Below are positions 23,595-35,169 of a DNA stretch of 64,000 nt, one piece after another. Position 1 is the stretch's first letter. Every line of letters starts with the position of its first letter. The position numbers were made by a program, and so were the translations under genes. Source of the DNA: Thiohalobacter thiocyanaticus (GTDB taxonomy: Bacteria > Pseudomonadota > Gammaproteobacteria > Thiohalobacterales > Thiohalobacteraceae); contig NZ_QZMU01000001.1 in NCBI RefSeq assembly GCF_003932505.1, forward strand, positions 682,001 through 746,000. Reading direction: 5' to 3'. A model generated the notes under the pieces. That model searched no databases. It was not told the DNA's origin and saw only the letters and a program-made list of their open reading frames with translations.

Positions 23595-26096
23595 TGGCCG
23601 CTGCCCCTGCCCTGCTGCCGCTGGCCTGGCGCTGGCTGATTCGCGAGCGCCGCCATGGTGAGCTGAGCCTGATCTTCATTGCCACCCTGCTGGCCGCCGC
23701 CGTGGCCGCGCTCACCGGACGCTTCACCAGCCACATCAACCACAACCTGCTGGCCCAGGGCGTGGAACTGCTCGGCGCCGACCTGATCCTGGACACCCCT
23801 TCCCCCCCGCCCGCGGCCTGGCTGGAACGGGCCGCCGGGGAAGGCCTGCAGGTCAGCCCCGGTGTGGAGTTCGCCAGCGTGGTGGTACACGGCGAGCGGG
23901 TACAGCTCGCCAGCATCAAGGCCGCCGCCGACAATTATCCCCTGCGCGGGCGGATCGAGATCGCCGACACCGTGCGCGGCGACCCCCGCCCCGCCCCGGG
24001 CATGCCCGGGCCCGACGAGGTCTGGGTCGAGGCGCGCCTGTTCGATCTCCTGGATCTGGCCATCGGGGACCCTATCCAGTTGGGACAAAAGCAGTTCAGC
24101 ATCGGCGCCGCGCTCGCCTTCGAGCCCAGCCGCGGCGGGGACTTCTTCAACCTCTCGCCCCATATCCTGATGCACCGCGACGCCCTGCCGGCGACCGAAC
24201 TGATCCAGCCCGGCAGCCGGGCCCACTACCGCACCGGCTTTGCCGGTGAGGCGAGCGCCCTCGAGGCCTTCAAGGTCTGGCTGGAACCGGAACTCCGGGA
24301 CAATCACAAGCTGATCGACATCCACAGCGGCCGCCCGGCCATGGGCCGCGCGCTGGGACGCATCGAGCAGTACCTGCACCTGGGCAGCGCCAGTGCCCTG
24401 CTACTGGCCGGCATTGCCATCGCCGTGGCCGCGCGCCGTCACGCCGACCGCCACATCCCGGCCAGCGCACTGCTGCGCACCTACGGCGTGGACAGTCGGC
24501 GCATTGTCATGTTATTCCTGCTGCAACTGCTCATCCTCGGCCTGCTGGCCAGCCCCGCCGGCGCCCTGCTCGGCTGGCTCGGCGGCCAGGCGCTGCTGCA
24601 GCTGATCGACCCGGCCGGCGCGCCGCCGCTGTTCACCCTGCTCGATCACAACCTGCTCATCGCCCTGCTTACCGGCCTGGTCACCCTGCTCGGCTTCGGC
24701 CTGGCCCCGATCCTGGCCATCCGCAGCGTCCCGGCCCTGCTGGTGCTGCGGCGGCTGCCCACGCCCCTGTCCCCCTCCCGCTGGCTGGCCTATTTCAGCG
24801 CCGGCGGCGCCCTGCTGCTGCTGATGTGGTACCAGACCGGCTCGCCGGTACTGGTCATCCGCTTCGCCCTGGGTGCGCTGGCGCTGGTGCTGATCGCCGC
24901 CGCGCTGTTCCAGGGGCTGCTGCTGGTACTGCGTCGGGTCCGCTCGCGACGCATCTGGTGGCGCTTCGGCGTGGCCAACCTGTGGCGCCGGCGCCGCTTC
25001 GCCACCGCCCAGGGCATCGCCTTCGGCCTGATCTTCATGTGCTTCGCCCTGCTCATCGCCGTGCGCCAGGAATTGTTCGACCAGTGGAACAACCAGCTGC
25101 CGCCGCAGACCCCCAACCACTTCGCCATCAACATCCAGCCGCAGCAGGCCGAACCCTTCGCCGCCGCCCTGCAGCGCCTGGACATCGACTATGACGCCGT
25201 CTATCCGCTGGTGCGCGGGCGCCTGATCGAACTCAACGGCGAGCCCATCCGCCAGGCCATCAGCAAGGAGGCCGACGACCACAACGCCCTGCGCCGCGAG
25301 CTGAACCTGACCTGGAGCGAGGCCGTTCCCTACGGCAACGAGGTGCTGAGCGGGCACTGGTGGGAAGGCACGCCGCAGCGCAATGACGTGATCTCGGTGG
25401 AATCTCAGCTGGCTGAACAGCTCGGCATCGAAATCGGCGACCGGCTCGGATTTCTCATCGGCGGCGATACCTTCGATGCCGAGGTGGTCAACCTGCGCAG
25501 CGTGGAATGGGAATCCTTCCGGCCGAACTTCTACATCGTCTTCCCGCCCGGCCGGCTGGAGGAGTATCCGGCCACTTACATGACCAGCTTCCATCTGCCC
25601 GATGAGCGGCGCCGGCTGCTGCCGGAACTGCTGCGCGAGTTTCCTTCCGTCACCCTGCTGGACGTGGACTATGTGCTGGCCGAGGCGCGGCGCCTGTTCG
25701 ACCAGGGCAGCCGCGCCATCACCGCCATCCTGGTGCTGATCCTGGCCAGCGGCGCAGTACTGATGGTGGCCACCGTGGTCGCCAGCGCCGGTCAGCGGCT
25801 GCAGCAGAACGCCCTGCTGCGCGCGCTCGGCACCGGCAGCCGGCAACTGCGCCAGGCCCAGTTCGCGGAATTCCTGTCACTGGGGTTTCTTGCCGGCCTG
25901 CTGGCCTGGACCGGAACGGAACGCCAGATACGGCCTGTTCAGCCGGGTGTTCGAACTGCCTTACCAGCCCAGTCTCACTCTGCTGGCCGGCATCCTGGCC
26001 ACTACCATGCTCACCCTGGGCATCACCGGCGTCTGGTCCACCCGCAGGATCCTGACCCGATCGCCCATGTTGCTGCTGCGCGAAAATCCGGACTGA
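23594..26096 (+). pseudogene. ybbP: ABC transporter permease (YbbP/FtsX-like), frameshift near the 3' end
   Basis: About 834 codons, the length of YbbP. N-terminal helix, large periplasmic domain (about 60-260), a helix pair region with FtsX domain (260-400), more helices to 500, a second periplasmic domain (510-700) and a last FtsX block. The frame breaks near 25905-25925: after LGFLAGLLAWTGTE the reading shifts, and the true C-terminus continues in another frame as NARYGLFSRVFELPYQPS to LLLRENPD, ending at 26096. Length parity indicates one extra base. Uncorrected, the protein ends in a non-family tail at 26131. Partner of the upstream ATPase. Confidence 0.85.
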
Positions 26097-26170
26097 CGCC
26101 GCCCGCTGGCATTCCCGGAGCCTTCGACTAACCTCAATAAGGTACACGGAGCTGAACAGGGAGAATGACA

Positions 26171-26800
26171 ATGAAGCGACTCTGGCAACGGTATGCCTGG
26201 CTGCTCGGTACCTGCCTGCTGGCAGTATCCCCGGGCCAGGCAACCGAAGTGGACCTGGTCGGACTGGACATCGAGGGCGTACGCCTGGGCATGAGCACCC
26301 GCGAGGCCGGCGCCGCCCTCGACAACCGCGGCTATACCCAGGTCAAGAAAACCAGCTTCGAGAAAAAAGACCGCAATGGCATGCATTATGTCGGCCTCAA
26401 GCTCAATCCCGGCGGCGAGGTGATCTCGGTCGAGGTCGCGCATTTCCTCAACGACCAGGTCGATCCTGACGCCGAGCGCGACACATGGATCAAGCAGTGG
26501 GGTAAACCGGACAAGCGCATGGGCAACCCGGACCACGACTGGAACCTGACCTACGAGAACGACGCGGCCATCCTGGATACCTGGGCGAAGAAGTCGCTCC
26601 TGCCCGGTCGCAAACCCAGCGAATTGCGCATGCGCCTGGTCTCCAAACACCAGGTGCTTGAGTCCCGACGCGGCCATGAAGTCCGCAACGAAATCTGCAT
26701 GGCCATCAAGGACAAGCCCGTCTCCATGCTCAACATCACTGACCGCGACAATCTGATGGAGTGCATCCGCACCGGGCAGCTGCGCATCGTCGCGCCCTGA
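26171..26800 (+). CDS. Secreted or periplasmic protein of unknown function
   Basis: 209 residues. A signal peptide (MKRLWQRYAWLLGTCLLAVS, cleavage near GQA-TEVDL) precedes a mature domain with VDLVGLDIEGVRLGMSTREA, which resembles the SmpA/OmlA-like style of lipid-anchored or periplasmic folds only loosely; there is no lipobox. ATG 26171 is favoured over ATG 26165 because GGGAG lies at better spacing. I do not recognise the family. It is a monocistronic-looking gene between ybbP and a large palindrome. Confidence 0.7.
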   Translation: MKRLWQRYAWLLGTCLLAVSPGQATEVDLVGLDIEGVRLGMSTREAGAALDNRGYTQVKKTSFEKKDRNGMHYVGLKLNPGGEVISVEVAHFLNDQVDPDAERDTWIKQWGKPDKRMGNPDHDWNLTYENDAAILDTWAKKSLLPGRKPSELRMRLVSKHQVLESRRGHEVRNEICMAIKDKPVSMLNITDRDNLMECIRTGQLRIVAP

Positions 26801-26853
26801 ACCCCAAGGTGAAGGCGGGCCGCCGCGGCCCGCCATAACGGAAAAGGAACCGG

Positions 26854-26906
26854 AAAAGGGGTCGGTGACAAAACGCAATCATTATCATTTGTCACCGACC
26901 CCTTTT
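26854..26906. terminator. 19-bp perfect palindrome, probable bidirectional terminator or REP-like element
   Basis: AAAAGGGGTCGGTGACAAA (26854-26872) is exactly inverted at 26888-26906 around a 15-base loop, with T and A runs at the two edges. It lies between convergent genes, ideal for terminating both. A further GC hairpin (GGCGGGC/GCCCGCC) occupies 26814-26834. The GGGGTC core resembles REP-type palindromes associated with Y1 transposases. Confidence 0.7.
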
Positions 26907-26961
26907 TAACCGCGGCCGCGCGAACAGCTGGTCCGGATTCCGAAACCCTTTTAAAGAACAG

Positions 26962-28689
26962 TCACATTGTCGCTGTCTGAGCCGGTAGCGATAATGCCCG
27001 TTCGCGTGCCTCGTCCAGACCCCCGGCGAATTCGAGCCGGCCGGCCTGCTCCCGGATGCCGGCACGGAGCAGCTTGTCCTGCATGCGCGGCTTGAGGTTG
27101 GCGATGATGACGGCGATGCCGCGCTGGTGCAGGTTCTCCAGCAGGGATTCCAGCGCCACGATGCCGGTCATGTCGATCATGGGCACGTCGCTCATGTCCA
27201 GGATCACGATGCGCACATCGCGGCTGGTGCTGCGCAGGGCACTCATGGCCTTCTCGGCGGCGCCGAAGAAGAGCGCGCCGTTGATGTCGTAGACGGCCAC
27301 GTGCGGCGGCAGCTCGCCCAGGTGCTGGTGGGCGCTGGTGTCCATCAACTCGGTGCCGGTCAGGACCGAGATGCGGCGGATGAACAGGATCGCGGCCAGC
27401 ACCAGGCCGGCGGCCACGGCAATGACCATGTCGAACACCACGGTCAGGCCGAAGCAGGCCAGCAGCACCACCACGTCGCAGCGCGGCGCCACCTTCACGA
27501 TGTTCACGAAATGCCGGGCCTCGCTCATGTTCCAGGCCACCACCAGCAGCAGCGCGGCCAGCGCGGCCATGGGCAACTGGCCCAGCAGGCCGGCGAGGCT
27601 GATCACCACGACCAGGATCACCAGGGCATGCACGATGGCGGCCACCGGGCTGCGCGCGCCGGCGCGGATGTTGGTGGCGGTACGAGCGATGGCGGCGGTG
27701 GCCGGGATGGCGCCGAAGAAGGGCCCGATCAGGTTGCCCAGGCCCTGGCCGATGAGTTCGGTATCCGGCTGGTGACGGGCGCCGGTCAGGCCGTCGGCCA
27801 CCACGGCGCAGAGCAGGGATTCGATGGCCCCGAGCATGGCCACGGTGAAGGCCGCGGGCAGGAGTTCGCGGATCAGTTGCCAGGAGATCCCGATCGGATT
27901 GCCGTCGCCACCCGGCAGCGCCCAGGGCAGCAGCGGCAGCGGCGGGGCCTGCGGGATGCCCTGGCGGGTCACGCCATCGAGCATGTAGCTGAACTGGGAG
28001 TTGATGGTCGCGACCGAGAAATCGGGCAGGAACCATCCCAGCACCCAGGCGGCCAGCGCTCCGGTCAGCAGCGCGACCAGGTGACCGGGGATGCGGGTCT
28101 TGAGCCGGGTCCACAGCAGCAGCACCGACAGGGTGATCAGCCCGATGACCAGGTCCGGCCAGCGCGCGCTGGGCAGGGCCTGCAGCAGCATGGCCAGCTT
28201 CTCCAGGAAGTGCTGGGGCAGCTCGCCGGTGGTGAGGCCGAGAAAATCCTTGATCTGCAGCCCGGCGATGACCACGGCGATACCGGCGGTGAAGCCGATG
28301 GTGACCGGATAGGGGATGTACTGGATCAGCCGCCCCATGCGGGCCACGCCCATGATAATCAGAATCACGCCCGCCATGACCGTGGTGAGCAGCAGCCCGC
28401 CCAGACCGTACTCATGGGTGATGGGGAGCAGGATGACGACAAAGGCAGCAGTGGGCCCGGAGATGCTGAAGCGCGAGCCGCCGCTGAGCGCGATGATCAG
28501 CCCGGCTATGATGGCGGTATAGAGGCCGTACTGGGGCGGCACACCGCTGGCGATGGCCAGCGCCATGGCCAGCGGGACGGCGACGATACCGACGGTCACG
28601 CCGGCCATGAGATCGGCGCGCAGATCGGCGAGGCGGTAGCCCCGGAGGGATGCGATGAGGGCGTTCCGGTTCCAGTACTCGAACATCAT
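26962..28689 (-). CDS. dauA: SulP family anion/dicarboxylate transporter with STAS domain (DauA-like)
   Basis: 575 residues: a SulP membrane domain of about 12 helices then a cytosolic STAS domain (about 440-560). It closely follows E. coli DauA (YchM) in key blocks: AGVTVGIVAVPLAMALAIASGV, SGGSRFSISGPTAAFVVIL, MLGAIESLLCAVVADGLTG, ATAAIARTATNIRAGARSP and LLVVAWNMSEA. DauA carries C4-dicarboxylates (succinate, fumarate, aspartate) across the inner membrane; other SulP members move sulfate or bicarbonate, so the substrate here is uncertain. The STAS segment reads VILDMSDVPMIDMTG. Two adjacent start ATGs; the first has AGGCAG just before it. Confidence 0.88.
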   Translation of the reverse strand: MMFEYWNRNALIASLRGYRLADLRADLMAGVTVGIVAVPLAMALAIASGVPPQYGLYTAIIAGLIIALSGGSRFSISGPTAAFVVILLPITHEYGLGGLLLTTVMAGVILIIMGVARMGRLIQYIPYPVTIGFTAGIAVVIAGLQIKDFLGLTTGELPQHFLEKLAMLLQALPSARWPDLVIGLITLSVLLLWTRLKTRIPGHLVALLTGALAAWVLGWFLPDFSVATINSQFSYMLDGVTRQGIPQAPPLPLLPWALPGGDGNPIGISWQLIRELLPAAFTVAMLGAIESLLCAVVADGLTGARHQPDTELIGQGLGNLIGPFFGAIPATAAIARTATNIRAGARSPVAAIVHALVILVVVISLAGLLGQLPMAALAALLLVVAWNMSEARHFVNIVKVAPRCDVVVLLACFGLTVVFDMVIAVAAGLVLAAILFIRRISVLTGTELMDTSAHQHLGELPPHVAVYDINGALFFGAAEKAMSALRSTSRDVRIVILDMSDVPMIDMTGIVALESLLENLHQRGIAVIIANLKPRMQDKLLRAGIREQAGRLEFAGGLDEARERALSLPAQTATM

Positions 28690-28741
28690 GCTGCCTGGAT
28701 ATGAAGTGAAGTGGAGCGATGGATGTGGTCGTCACGCACAA

Positions 28742-30160
28742 CTACGGCCTGCGTTTCTTCCTCGCCGCGCTTGACTTGACCTTCTTCATCAGCCGCTTGC
28801 GCTTGTGCTGCTGGCGCGGCGTGAGCTTGTTGCGCTTGTCCTTGTACGGGTTCTCGCCGGTGCGGAATTCCAGCCGGATCGGGGTGCCAACCAGTTGCAG
28901 CCGGGTGCGAAAGAAGTTTACCAGATAACGCTTGTAAGCATCCGGGATGGACTGGGTCTGGTTGCCATGGATCACGATCAGCGGCGGGTTGTGGCCGCCC
29001 TGGTGGGCATAACGCAACTTGATGCGCCGGCCGCGGACCAGCGGTGGCTGATGGGTGTGCACGGCCACCTCCAGCATCCGGGTCAGTTCCGGGGTGGAGA
29101 ACTTCGCCGTGGCCGACTGATAACAGCGCTGCACGGCCTCGAACAGGTGGCCCACATTGGTGCCGTGCAGCGCGGAGATATAGTGGAACTCGGCGAAGTT
29201 CACGAACGGCAGGCGGCGGTCGACCTCGCTCCTGATGCGGTCGCGCATATCCGTCTCCAGGCCATCCCACTTGTTGATGGCGATGACCAGCGCCCGGCCC
29301 GAGTCGGCGGCAAGTCCCGCCAGGGTGGCGTCCTGATCGGTGATGCCGTCGTGGGCATCCAGCACCAGGATCACCACGTGCGCAGCCTCCATCGCCTTGA
29401 GCGCCTTGATGACGCTGAACTTCTCGACCACGGCATCGATGCGGCTGCGCCGGCGCACCCCGGCGGTGTCGATCAGGGTATAGGGCTGGCCGTCGCGTTC
29501 GAAGGGCACCAGGATGCTGTCGCGGGTGGTGCCCGGCTGGTCGAAGGCGACCACCCGTTCCTCGCCCAGGATGCGGTTGAGCAGGGTGGACTTGCCCACG
29601 TTGGGCCGTCCCACCAGGGCGATGCGGATGCTGTCGTCGGCGGCCTTGTCCGGTGTTTCCTCCGCCGGTTCCGGCAGGGCCTCGAGCACCGGGTCGATCA
29701 GGTCGTGCACGCCGTGGCCGTGCACGGCCGAGAGGGGAAAGGCCTGGCCCAGGCCCAGGGCATAGAATTCGGCCACCGCGGTGTCGGGATCGGCCCCATC
29801 GACCTTGTTCACGGCCAGGTACACCGGCTTATGGGTGCGGCGCAGACGCTCGGCGATCTGCTGGTCGGTCGGCGTCACGCCACTGTGGGCCTCGACCAGA
29901 AAGATGACCGCATCGGCCTCCTCCACCGCCTGCCAGGACTGCTGCGCCATCAGGACATCGATACCGGCCGCCTCGCCGCTCAGGCCGCCGGTGTCGATGA
30001 CCAGGTAGGGCCGTTCGCCCAGCTTGCCCTCGCCGTACTTGCGGTCGCGCGTCAGGCCCGGCAGGTCCGCCACCAGGGCATCCCGGCTGCGGGTGAGCCG
30101 GTTGAACAGGGTCGATTTGCCGACATTGGGGCGTCCGACCAGTGCGATGACGGGGAGCAT
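28742..30160 (-). CDS. der: Ribosome biogenesis GTPase Der (EngA)
   Basis: Double-GTPase needed for 50S subunit maturation. 472 residues from [17 protein letters not shown]; the longer upstream frame is discarded because the family starts here. G1 motifs occur twice (GRPNVGKST near 9 and near 185), with G3 DTGGL and DTAGV and G4 NKVD and NKWD. The C-terminal KH-like domain ends in a Lys/Arg-rich tail ([19 protein letters not shown]). Last gene of the hisS-yfgM-bamB-der series. Confidence 0.98.
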   Translation of the reverse strand: MLPVIALVGRPNVGKSTLFNRLTRSRDALVADLPGLTRDRKYGEGKLGERPYLVIDTGGLSGEAAGIDVLMAQQSWQAVEEADAVIFLVEAHSGVTPTDQQIAERLRRTHKPVYLAVNKVDGADPDTAVAEFYALGLGQAFPLSAVHGHGVHDLIDPVLEALPEPAEETPDKAADDSIRIALVGRPNVGKSTLLNRILGEERVVAFDQPGTTRDSILVPFERDGQPYTLIDTAGVRRRSRIDAVVEKFSVIKALKAMEAAHVVILVLDAHDGITDQDATLAGLAADSGRALVIAINKWDGLETDMRDRIRSEVDRRLPFVNFAEFHYISALHGTNVGHLFEAVQRCYQSATAKFSTPELTRMLEVAVHTHQPPLVRGRRIKLRYAHQGGHNPPLIVIHGNQTQSIPDAYKRYLVNFFRTRLQLVGTPIRLEFRTGENPYKDKRNKLTPRQQHKRKRLMKKVKSSAARKKRRP

Positions 30161-30206
30161 GGCTGATTCAGGGTTCCAGGGTTCGAGAAAAAAGCTGCAG
30201 TCGGCA

Positions 30207-30280
30207 GGCCGGAGTAAGCCCGGGGGCGCAATCCGACACCGGGCCATGTCGGGTCGGGTCACGCTATGCTGACCCGACCT
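30207..30280. repeat. Diverged copy of the GGTCGGATTAG/CTAACCCGACC palindrome
   Basis: GCGCAATCCGACA (30226-30238) and GCTGACCCGACCT (30268-30280) match arms of the repeat at 47856-47926. It fills the der-bamB gap and could form a large stem-loop. Confidence 0.65.
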
Positions 30281-30293
30281 GCGGTGCCAGCAT

Positions 30294-31442
30294 CTAGAGC
30301 CCGCTTATCTTGTATGCCGCGAGGGTGCCGTCGCTGGCATAGATATAGACCGTATCACCGTCCACCACCGGGATGGACAGAACCGGATCGCCGGTCACCC
30401 GGGTACGGCCCACGATGGCGCCGTCGAACCGCGACAGGGCATGCAGATAGCCCTCCAGGTCGGCCACCAGGACATGATCATCCAGCGCCACGGGCGTGGT
30501 CAGCTGGCGGTGCAGCAGACGCTCGTTCTGCCAGATGGCCGAGCCGTTGCGCCGGTCCAGGGCCCAGACCCGACTGTCCTGGTCGGTGACATAGACATGG
30601 CGGAAATCCACGCCCAGACCGACGGCCGACGACATCTCCCGGTCCCAGAACTTGTTGCCGCTGTTCCCCTCCACGGCAGCCACATGCCCCTGGTAGGTCA
30701 CGGTGTAGACGGCATTGCCCTGAATGCGCGGCGGCGAGTCGATATCGACCATGCGTTCCAGTTCCGAGCGTCCGGCCGGACGGCTGATGGCGGTCTCCCA
30801 CACCGGCAGGCCGCGCTCCAGCTCCACCGCGGCCAGCTTGCCGCTGTCCTGGCCGATGATGGCGAAGCCTTCCACCAGGGCGGGGGTTGAGGTGCCACGC
30901 AGGCTGAGCGCAGGCACGGTACGATCGAATACCCAGAGTCGCTCGCCGGTGGCCGAGTCCAGGCCGGTGACGTCACCGTCGACCGACTGCACCACTGCCA
31001 CCCCGCGCGCGGCCTGGGGCGGGGCCAGTACCTCGCCGGAGACGCGGGCGCGCCAGACCTCGCTGCCGTCACGCCAGTCCAGGGCCAGCACCTCACCCTC
31101 GATGCTGCCGACCAGGATCAGGCCATCGCCGGTCCCGACGCCGCCGCTGATCGGCAGATCGGTATCGCGTTCCCACACCGGCTCGCCGGTCCCGGCCTCG
31201 AGTGCCATCACCCGGCCCTTGTGGTCGACGGCGAAGATGCGGCCACCGTCGACCACCGGCTGCAGGCGCAGAAACTTCCCGCCGGAGCCGGCACCGATGT
31301 CACGCGACCACTGACGCTGCAGTTCGATCCCGGCCTCGATGTCCTGCAATTCAGTGGGCGGCTCGGTATTGTCACCGCCGCGCAGCCAGGCGCAGCCGGG
31401 CAGTGCCAGAGCAAGCAACAGCAGGGGCAGCAGAACACGCAT
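30294..31442 (-). CDS. bamB: Outer membrane protein assembly factor BamB
   Basis: Lipoprotein of the BAM complex that inserts beta-barrel proteins. 382 residues with lipobox LALPGC (Cys17). The rest is an eight-bladed PQQ/WD-like propeller whose repeats show [33 protein letters not shown] and [12 protein letters not shown]. Its start overlaps the yfgM stop by one base (TGATG), so the two are coupled. Downstream of yfgM and upstream of der, the conserved order. Confidence 0.96.
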   Translation of the reverse strand: MRVLLPLLLLALALPGCAWLRGGDNTEPPTELQDIEAGIELQRQWSRDIGAGSGGKFLRLQPVVDGGRIFAVDHKGRVMALEAGTGEPVWERDTDLPISGGVGTGDGLILVGSIEGEVLALDWRDGSEVWRARVSGEVLAPPQAARGVAVVQSVDGDVTGLDSATGERLWVFDRTVPALSLRGTSTPALVEGFAIIGQDSGKLAAVELERGLPVWETAISRPAGRSELERMVDIDSPPRIQGNAVYTVTYQGHVAAVEGNSGNKFWDREMSSAVGLGVDFRHVYVTDQDSRVWALDRRNGSAIWQNERLLHRQLTTPVALDDHVLVADLEGYLHALSRFDGAIVGRTRVTGDPVLSIPVVDGDTVYIYASDGTLAAYKISGL

Positions 31443-32098
31443 CAGGCTGCGCCCTCCCCACCGACGCGCGCGGCATCGTCACGCTTGGCTTCGAGCAGCG
31501 ACCGGCCGGGCAGATCCCCCGGATAGGCCGCCAGCGCGGCTTCATAGGCCGTGCGGGCCGTTGCATAGTCCGCGTGCGCCATGGCCAGATCGCCTTCCAG
31601 TTCGAGATAGACCACGGCATAGCTGCCGCGTTCGCTCACCTCGTCGAGCAGGGCGCGGGCCCGGTCGAGTTCGTCCCGGGCAATCAACAGCCGCAGCAGG
31701 CGCACCCGCGCCGTGTGCTTCAGCGGCCCGTCACCGGCGCGCTCGTAGGCCCACTCCAGCTGGGCCTGCGCCGCCTCGGGATTGTCCTCGTCGAGCTGCA
31801 GCCGGGCGATCTGCAGGGCAGCCAGCACGGCATAGCTGCTGCCCGCGTATTCATTGAGCAGGTTCTCGTGAACCGAGGTGGCGACGGCTGACTCCCCCTG
31901 GGAGACCGCATTGCTCAGCTGGGCATAGAGATTGGAAGCGGCCATGGACTGCTGTTCCTGGTACTGCAGCCAGGCCTTGCCGCCGAACAGGGCGGCCAGG
32001 CCCAGCATGATACCGGTGAGCAGGGCACTGCCATTCTCGCGCAGCCATTTCTTGATCGCTTCCGCCTGTTCGTCGTCGGTTTTGAAACTCTCGGCCAT
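31442..32098 (-). CDS. yfgM: YfgM-like TPR ancillary factor of the Sec translocon
   Basis: 218 residues: short cytosolic N-terminus (MAESFKTDDEQAEAIKKWLR), one transmembrane helix (about 25-42) and a periplasmic TPR-like domain (UPF0070). YfgM binds SecYEG and PpiD and helps periplasmic chaperone traffic. The N-terminal DDEQ.EAIK.W...NG motif is characteristic. Located between hisS (ten bases away) and bamB (overlapping). Confidence 0.92.
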   Translation of the reverse strand: MAESFKTDDEQAEAIKKWLRENGSALLTGIMLGLAALFGGKAWLQYQEQQSMAASNLYAQLSNAVSQGESAVATSVHENLLNEYAGSSYAVLAALQIARLQLDEDNPEAAQAQLEWAYERAGDGPLKHTARVRLLRLLIARDELDRARALLDEVSERGSYAVVYLELEGDLAMAHADYATARTAYEAALAAYPGDLPGRSLLEAKRDDAARVGGEGAA

Positions 32099-32108
32099 GC
32101 TGCAGCCC

Positions 32109-33389
<1,281 letters not shown>

Positions 33390-33428
33390 TGTGTATCGGA
33401 TCAGAAGGGATGCGCCGGGCGCATCCGG

Positions 33429-34418
33429 TTATTCGAGCGTGAAACGGGCCACACTGCCCGGGTCATAGCCGGACAGGGAATAAGGCTCGCCGTCCACGGT
33501 CAGCTCCACCCCGGCGGCATTGCCCAGCACCACCTGCAACGGCGGTCGGCCGCTGATCCGGTGCTCGCTGCCGGCCTGGTACAGGCCCACCAGCAGGCGC
33601 TCGCCAGCGGCGTTGCGGATGGATATCCAGCTGTCCTGGCTCAGCTGCAGCCGCAGTTGCAGCTGCTGCGGCCCGGCTTCGGCCGGCGCCGGCGGCACTT
33701 CGGGCCGGGCGGGTGCAACCGGCGCCGAGGCCGCAGGCGGTGACTCCGCCACGGGCGGCGACTCCGACGCGGGCGGTGGCTCCGGTACCGGCGGCGGCTC
33801 CGGCATGGACTCGGGCCGGCCCGGAGTCCCGGGTGCCGGCCGCGGATCAGACGGTGCGGTCAGCGCCGGCAGGCGGACCCGCGAATCCCCGGCTTCGCTC
33901 CGGGGGGAACCGGACGGCACCGGCAGCGGTTCGAGATCCGACACCTCGCCGGCCGTCGAGGCTTCCGGGTCACCGGCGGTAGTGAACCGCTCCCACAACC
34001 CCGGGAGTACGAAGACGGCCAGACCCGCGAGCGCGACCAGCAACACCAGCGTGCCCAGCAGCCGCCAGGGCATACGGGCGCTTCTCAGCGCAGGCTGCGC
34101 CTGCGGCGGCATCCCCACCGTGCGCAGTTCGGGAGACTCGGCCGGCTGGTACCGGGCCAGCAACTCTTCCTCGTCCAACCCCAGCAGCCGGGCATAGGCG
34201 CGCACATAGCCGCGTACATAGATGGGTGCCGGCAGGCGGCTGCGATCATCCTGCTCCAGCGCGACTATGGTCTGTTCGTTGAGATGCAGCTGGGCGGCGA
34301 CCTCGGCCGGGCTGATCCCCTTGTGCTCGCGCACCTCGCGCAGACGCGCGCCCACCCCCGCGGTATCGGCGGTCGTGGCAGTCGGTTCCGACTCTGTGGA
34401 TTCCGGCGTCTCGGTCAT
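33429..34418 (-). CDS. rodZ: RodZ-like cytoskeletal protein (helix-turn-helix, TM, DUF4115)
   Basis: 329 residues: cytosolic HTH_25 domain (about 22-85, GARLREVREHKGISPAEVA, IYVRGYVRAYARLLGL), a transmembrane helix (about 117-140), a Pro/Ser/Glu-rich periplasmic linker (about 150-250) and a C-terminal DUF4115 beta domain. RodZ anchors MreB and guides cell-wall elongation. Seven bases follow the pilW stop. The ispG gene that usually lies between rodZ and hisS is missing; only 39 bases separate them. Confidence 0.92.
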   Translation of the reverse strand: MTETPESTESEPTATTADTAGVGARLREVREHKGISPAEVAAQLHLNEQTIVALEQDDRSRLPAPIYVRGYVRAYARLLGLDEEELLARYQPAESPELRTVGMPPQAQPALRSARMPWRLLGTLVLLVALAGLAVFVLPGLWERFTTAGDPEASTAGEVSDLEPLPVPSGSPRSEAGDSRVRLPALTAPSDPRPAPGTPGRPESMPEPPPVPEPPPASESPPVAESPPAASAPVAPARPEVPPAPAEAGPQQLQLRLQLSQDSWISIRNAAGERLLVGLYQAGSEHRISGRPPLQVVLGNAAGVELTVDGEPYSLSGYDPGSVARFTLE

Positions 34419-34425
34419 GGCAATG

Positions 34426-35169
34426 TCAGGGCTGTCCAGACAGCTCCCTGGCCTCGGGCGAATCGGGGAAGTTGTTCTTCAGCAACAACCGGTAGCTGGA
34501 CACGGCGTTCCTGTCTCCGAGCTGCTCCTCGGCCCGGATGCCGAGCATGAGCGTCTGCGGCGTATGCCGGGCCACCGCCTGATAGCGCTGCAGATAGGCC
34601 CGCACCTTGAGGTAATTGCCCTGTTCCATGCTCACCTGCGCCATGCGGCGCAGGGCAACGGGATACTCGGGGGCTGCCTCCAGTGCCTTGCGCAGGTAGA
34701 TTTCCGCCTTGTCCAGGTCGCCGGCGCGCTGGGCGCAGATGCCGGCATTGGTGTAGACCATTTCCGGTGTCTCGTAGAGCGGGTCCGAGGCCGCAGCCAC
34801 GAAATGCGGCTCGGCGTCCTCCCAGCGGTCCTGACGGCACAGAAAGGCGCCGTAGTTGTTGTGCGCGCGCGAATCCTTACTGTCCAGGCGCACCGCGCGC
34901 TGGAAATGGTGGTCGGCCTGATCGATCTCGCCCAGCGACTCATACAGCACGGCAATGGCGTTGTGCGCCGCGGCCAGTGAGGGATCCTGGCGCAGGGCCT
35001 TCCTGAATTTCTCCATGGCCACCTGGTTCATGCCTTCCTGCATGTACTGCAGTCCCAGCTCGACATTGTACTGGGCCGCACTGCGGGCCTCTTCATCGCG
35101 GACATTGGCTGAACCGCAGGCAGCGGTGAGCGCGGCGGTCAACAACAGAGTTATCAGCCTTGCCCTCAC
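34426..35169 (-). CDS. pilW: Type IV pilus biogenesis TPR lipoprotein PilW/PilF
   Basis: 247 residues with a lipobox (ALTAAC, Cys18) followed by about six TPR units, including [26 protein letters not shown] and [18 protein letters not shown] (each a TPR helix pair). PilW/PilF is the pilotin that targets and assembles the PilQ secretin. GTG start at 35169 overlaps the rlmN stop (GTGA). Its position between rlmN and rodZ is the Pseudomonas arrangement. The presence of FimX elsewhere in the window also fits a type IV pilus. Confidence 0.92.
   Translation of the reverse strand: MRARLITLLLTAALTAACGSANVRDEEARSAAQYNVELGLQYMQEGMNQVAMEKFRKALRQDPSLAAAHNAIAVLYESLGEIDQADHHFQRAVRLDSKDSRAHNNYGAFLCRQDRWEDAEPHFVAAASDPLYETPEMVYTNAGICAQRAGDLDKAEIYLRKALEAAPEYPVALRRMAQVSMEQGNYLKVRAYLQRYQAVARHTPQTLMLGIRAEEQLGDRNAVSSYRLLLKNNFPDSPEARELSGQP

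Noticed and set aside
28805..30166. 453-codon open frame antisense to der
   Set aside because: Shadow of a certain housekeeping gene.
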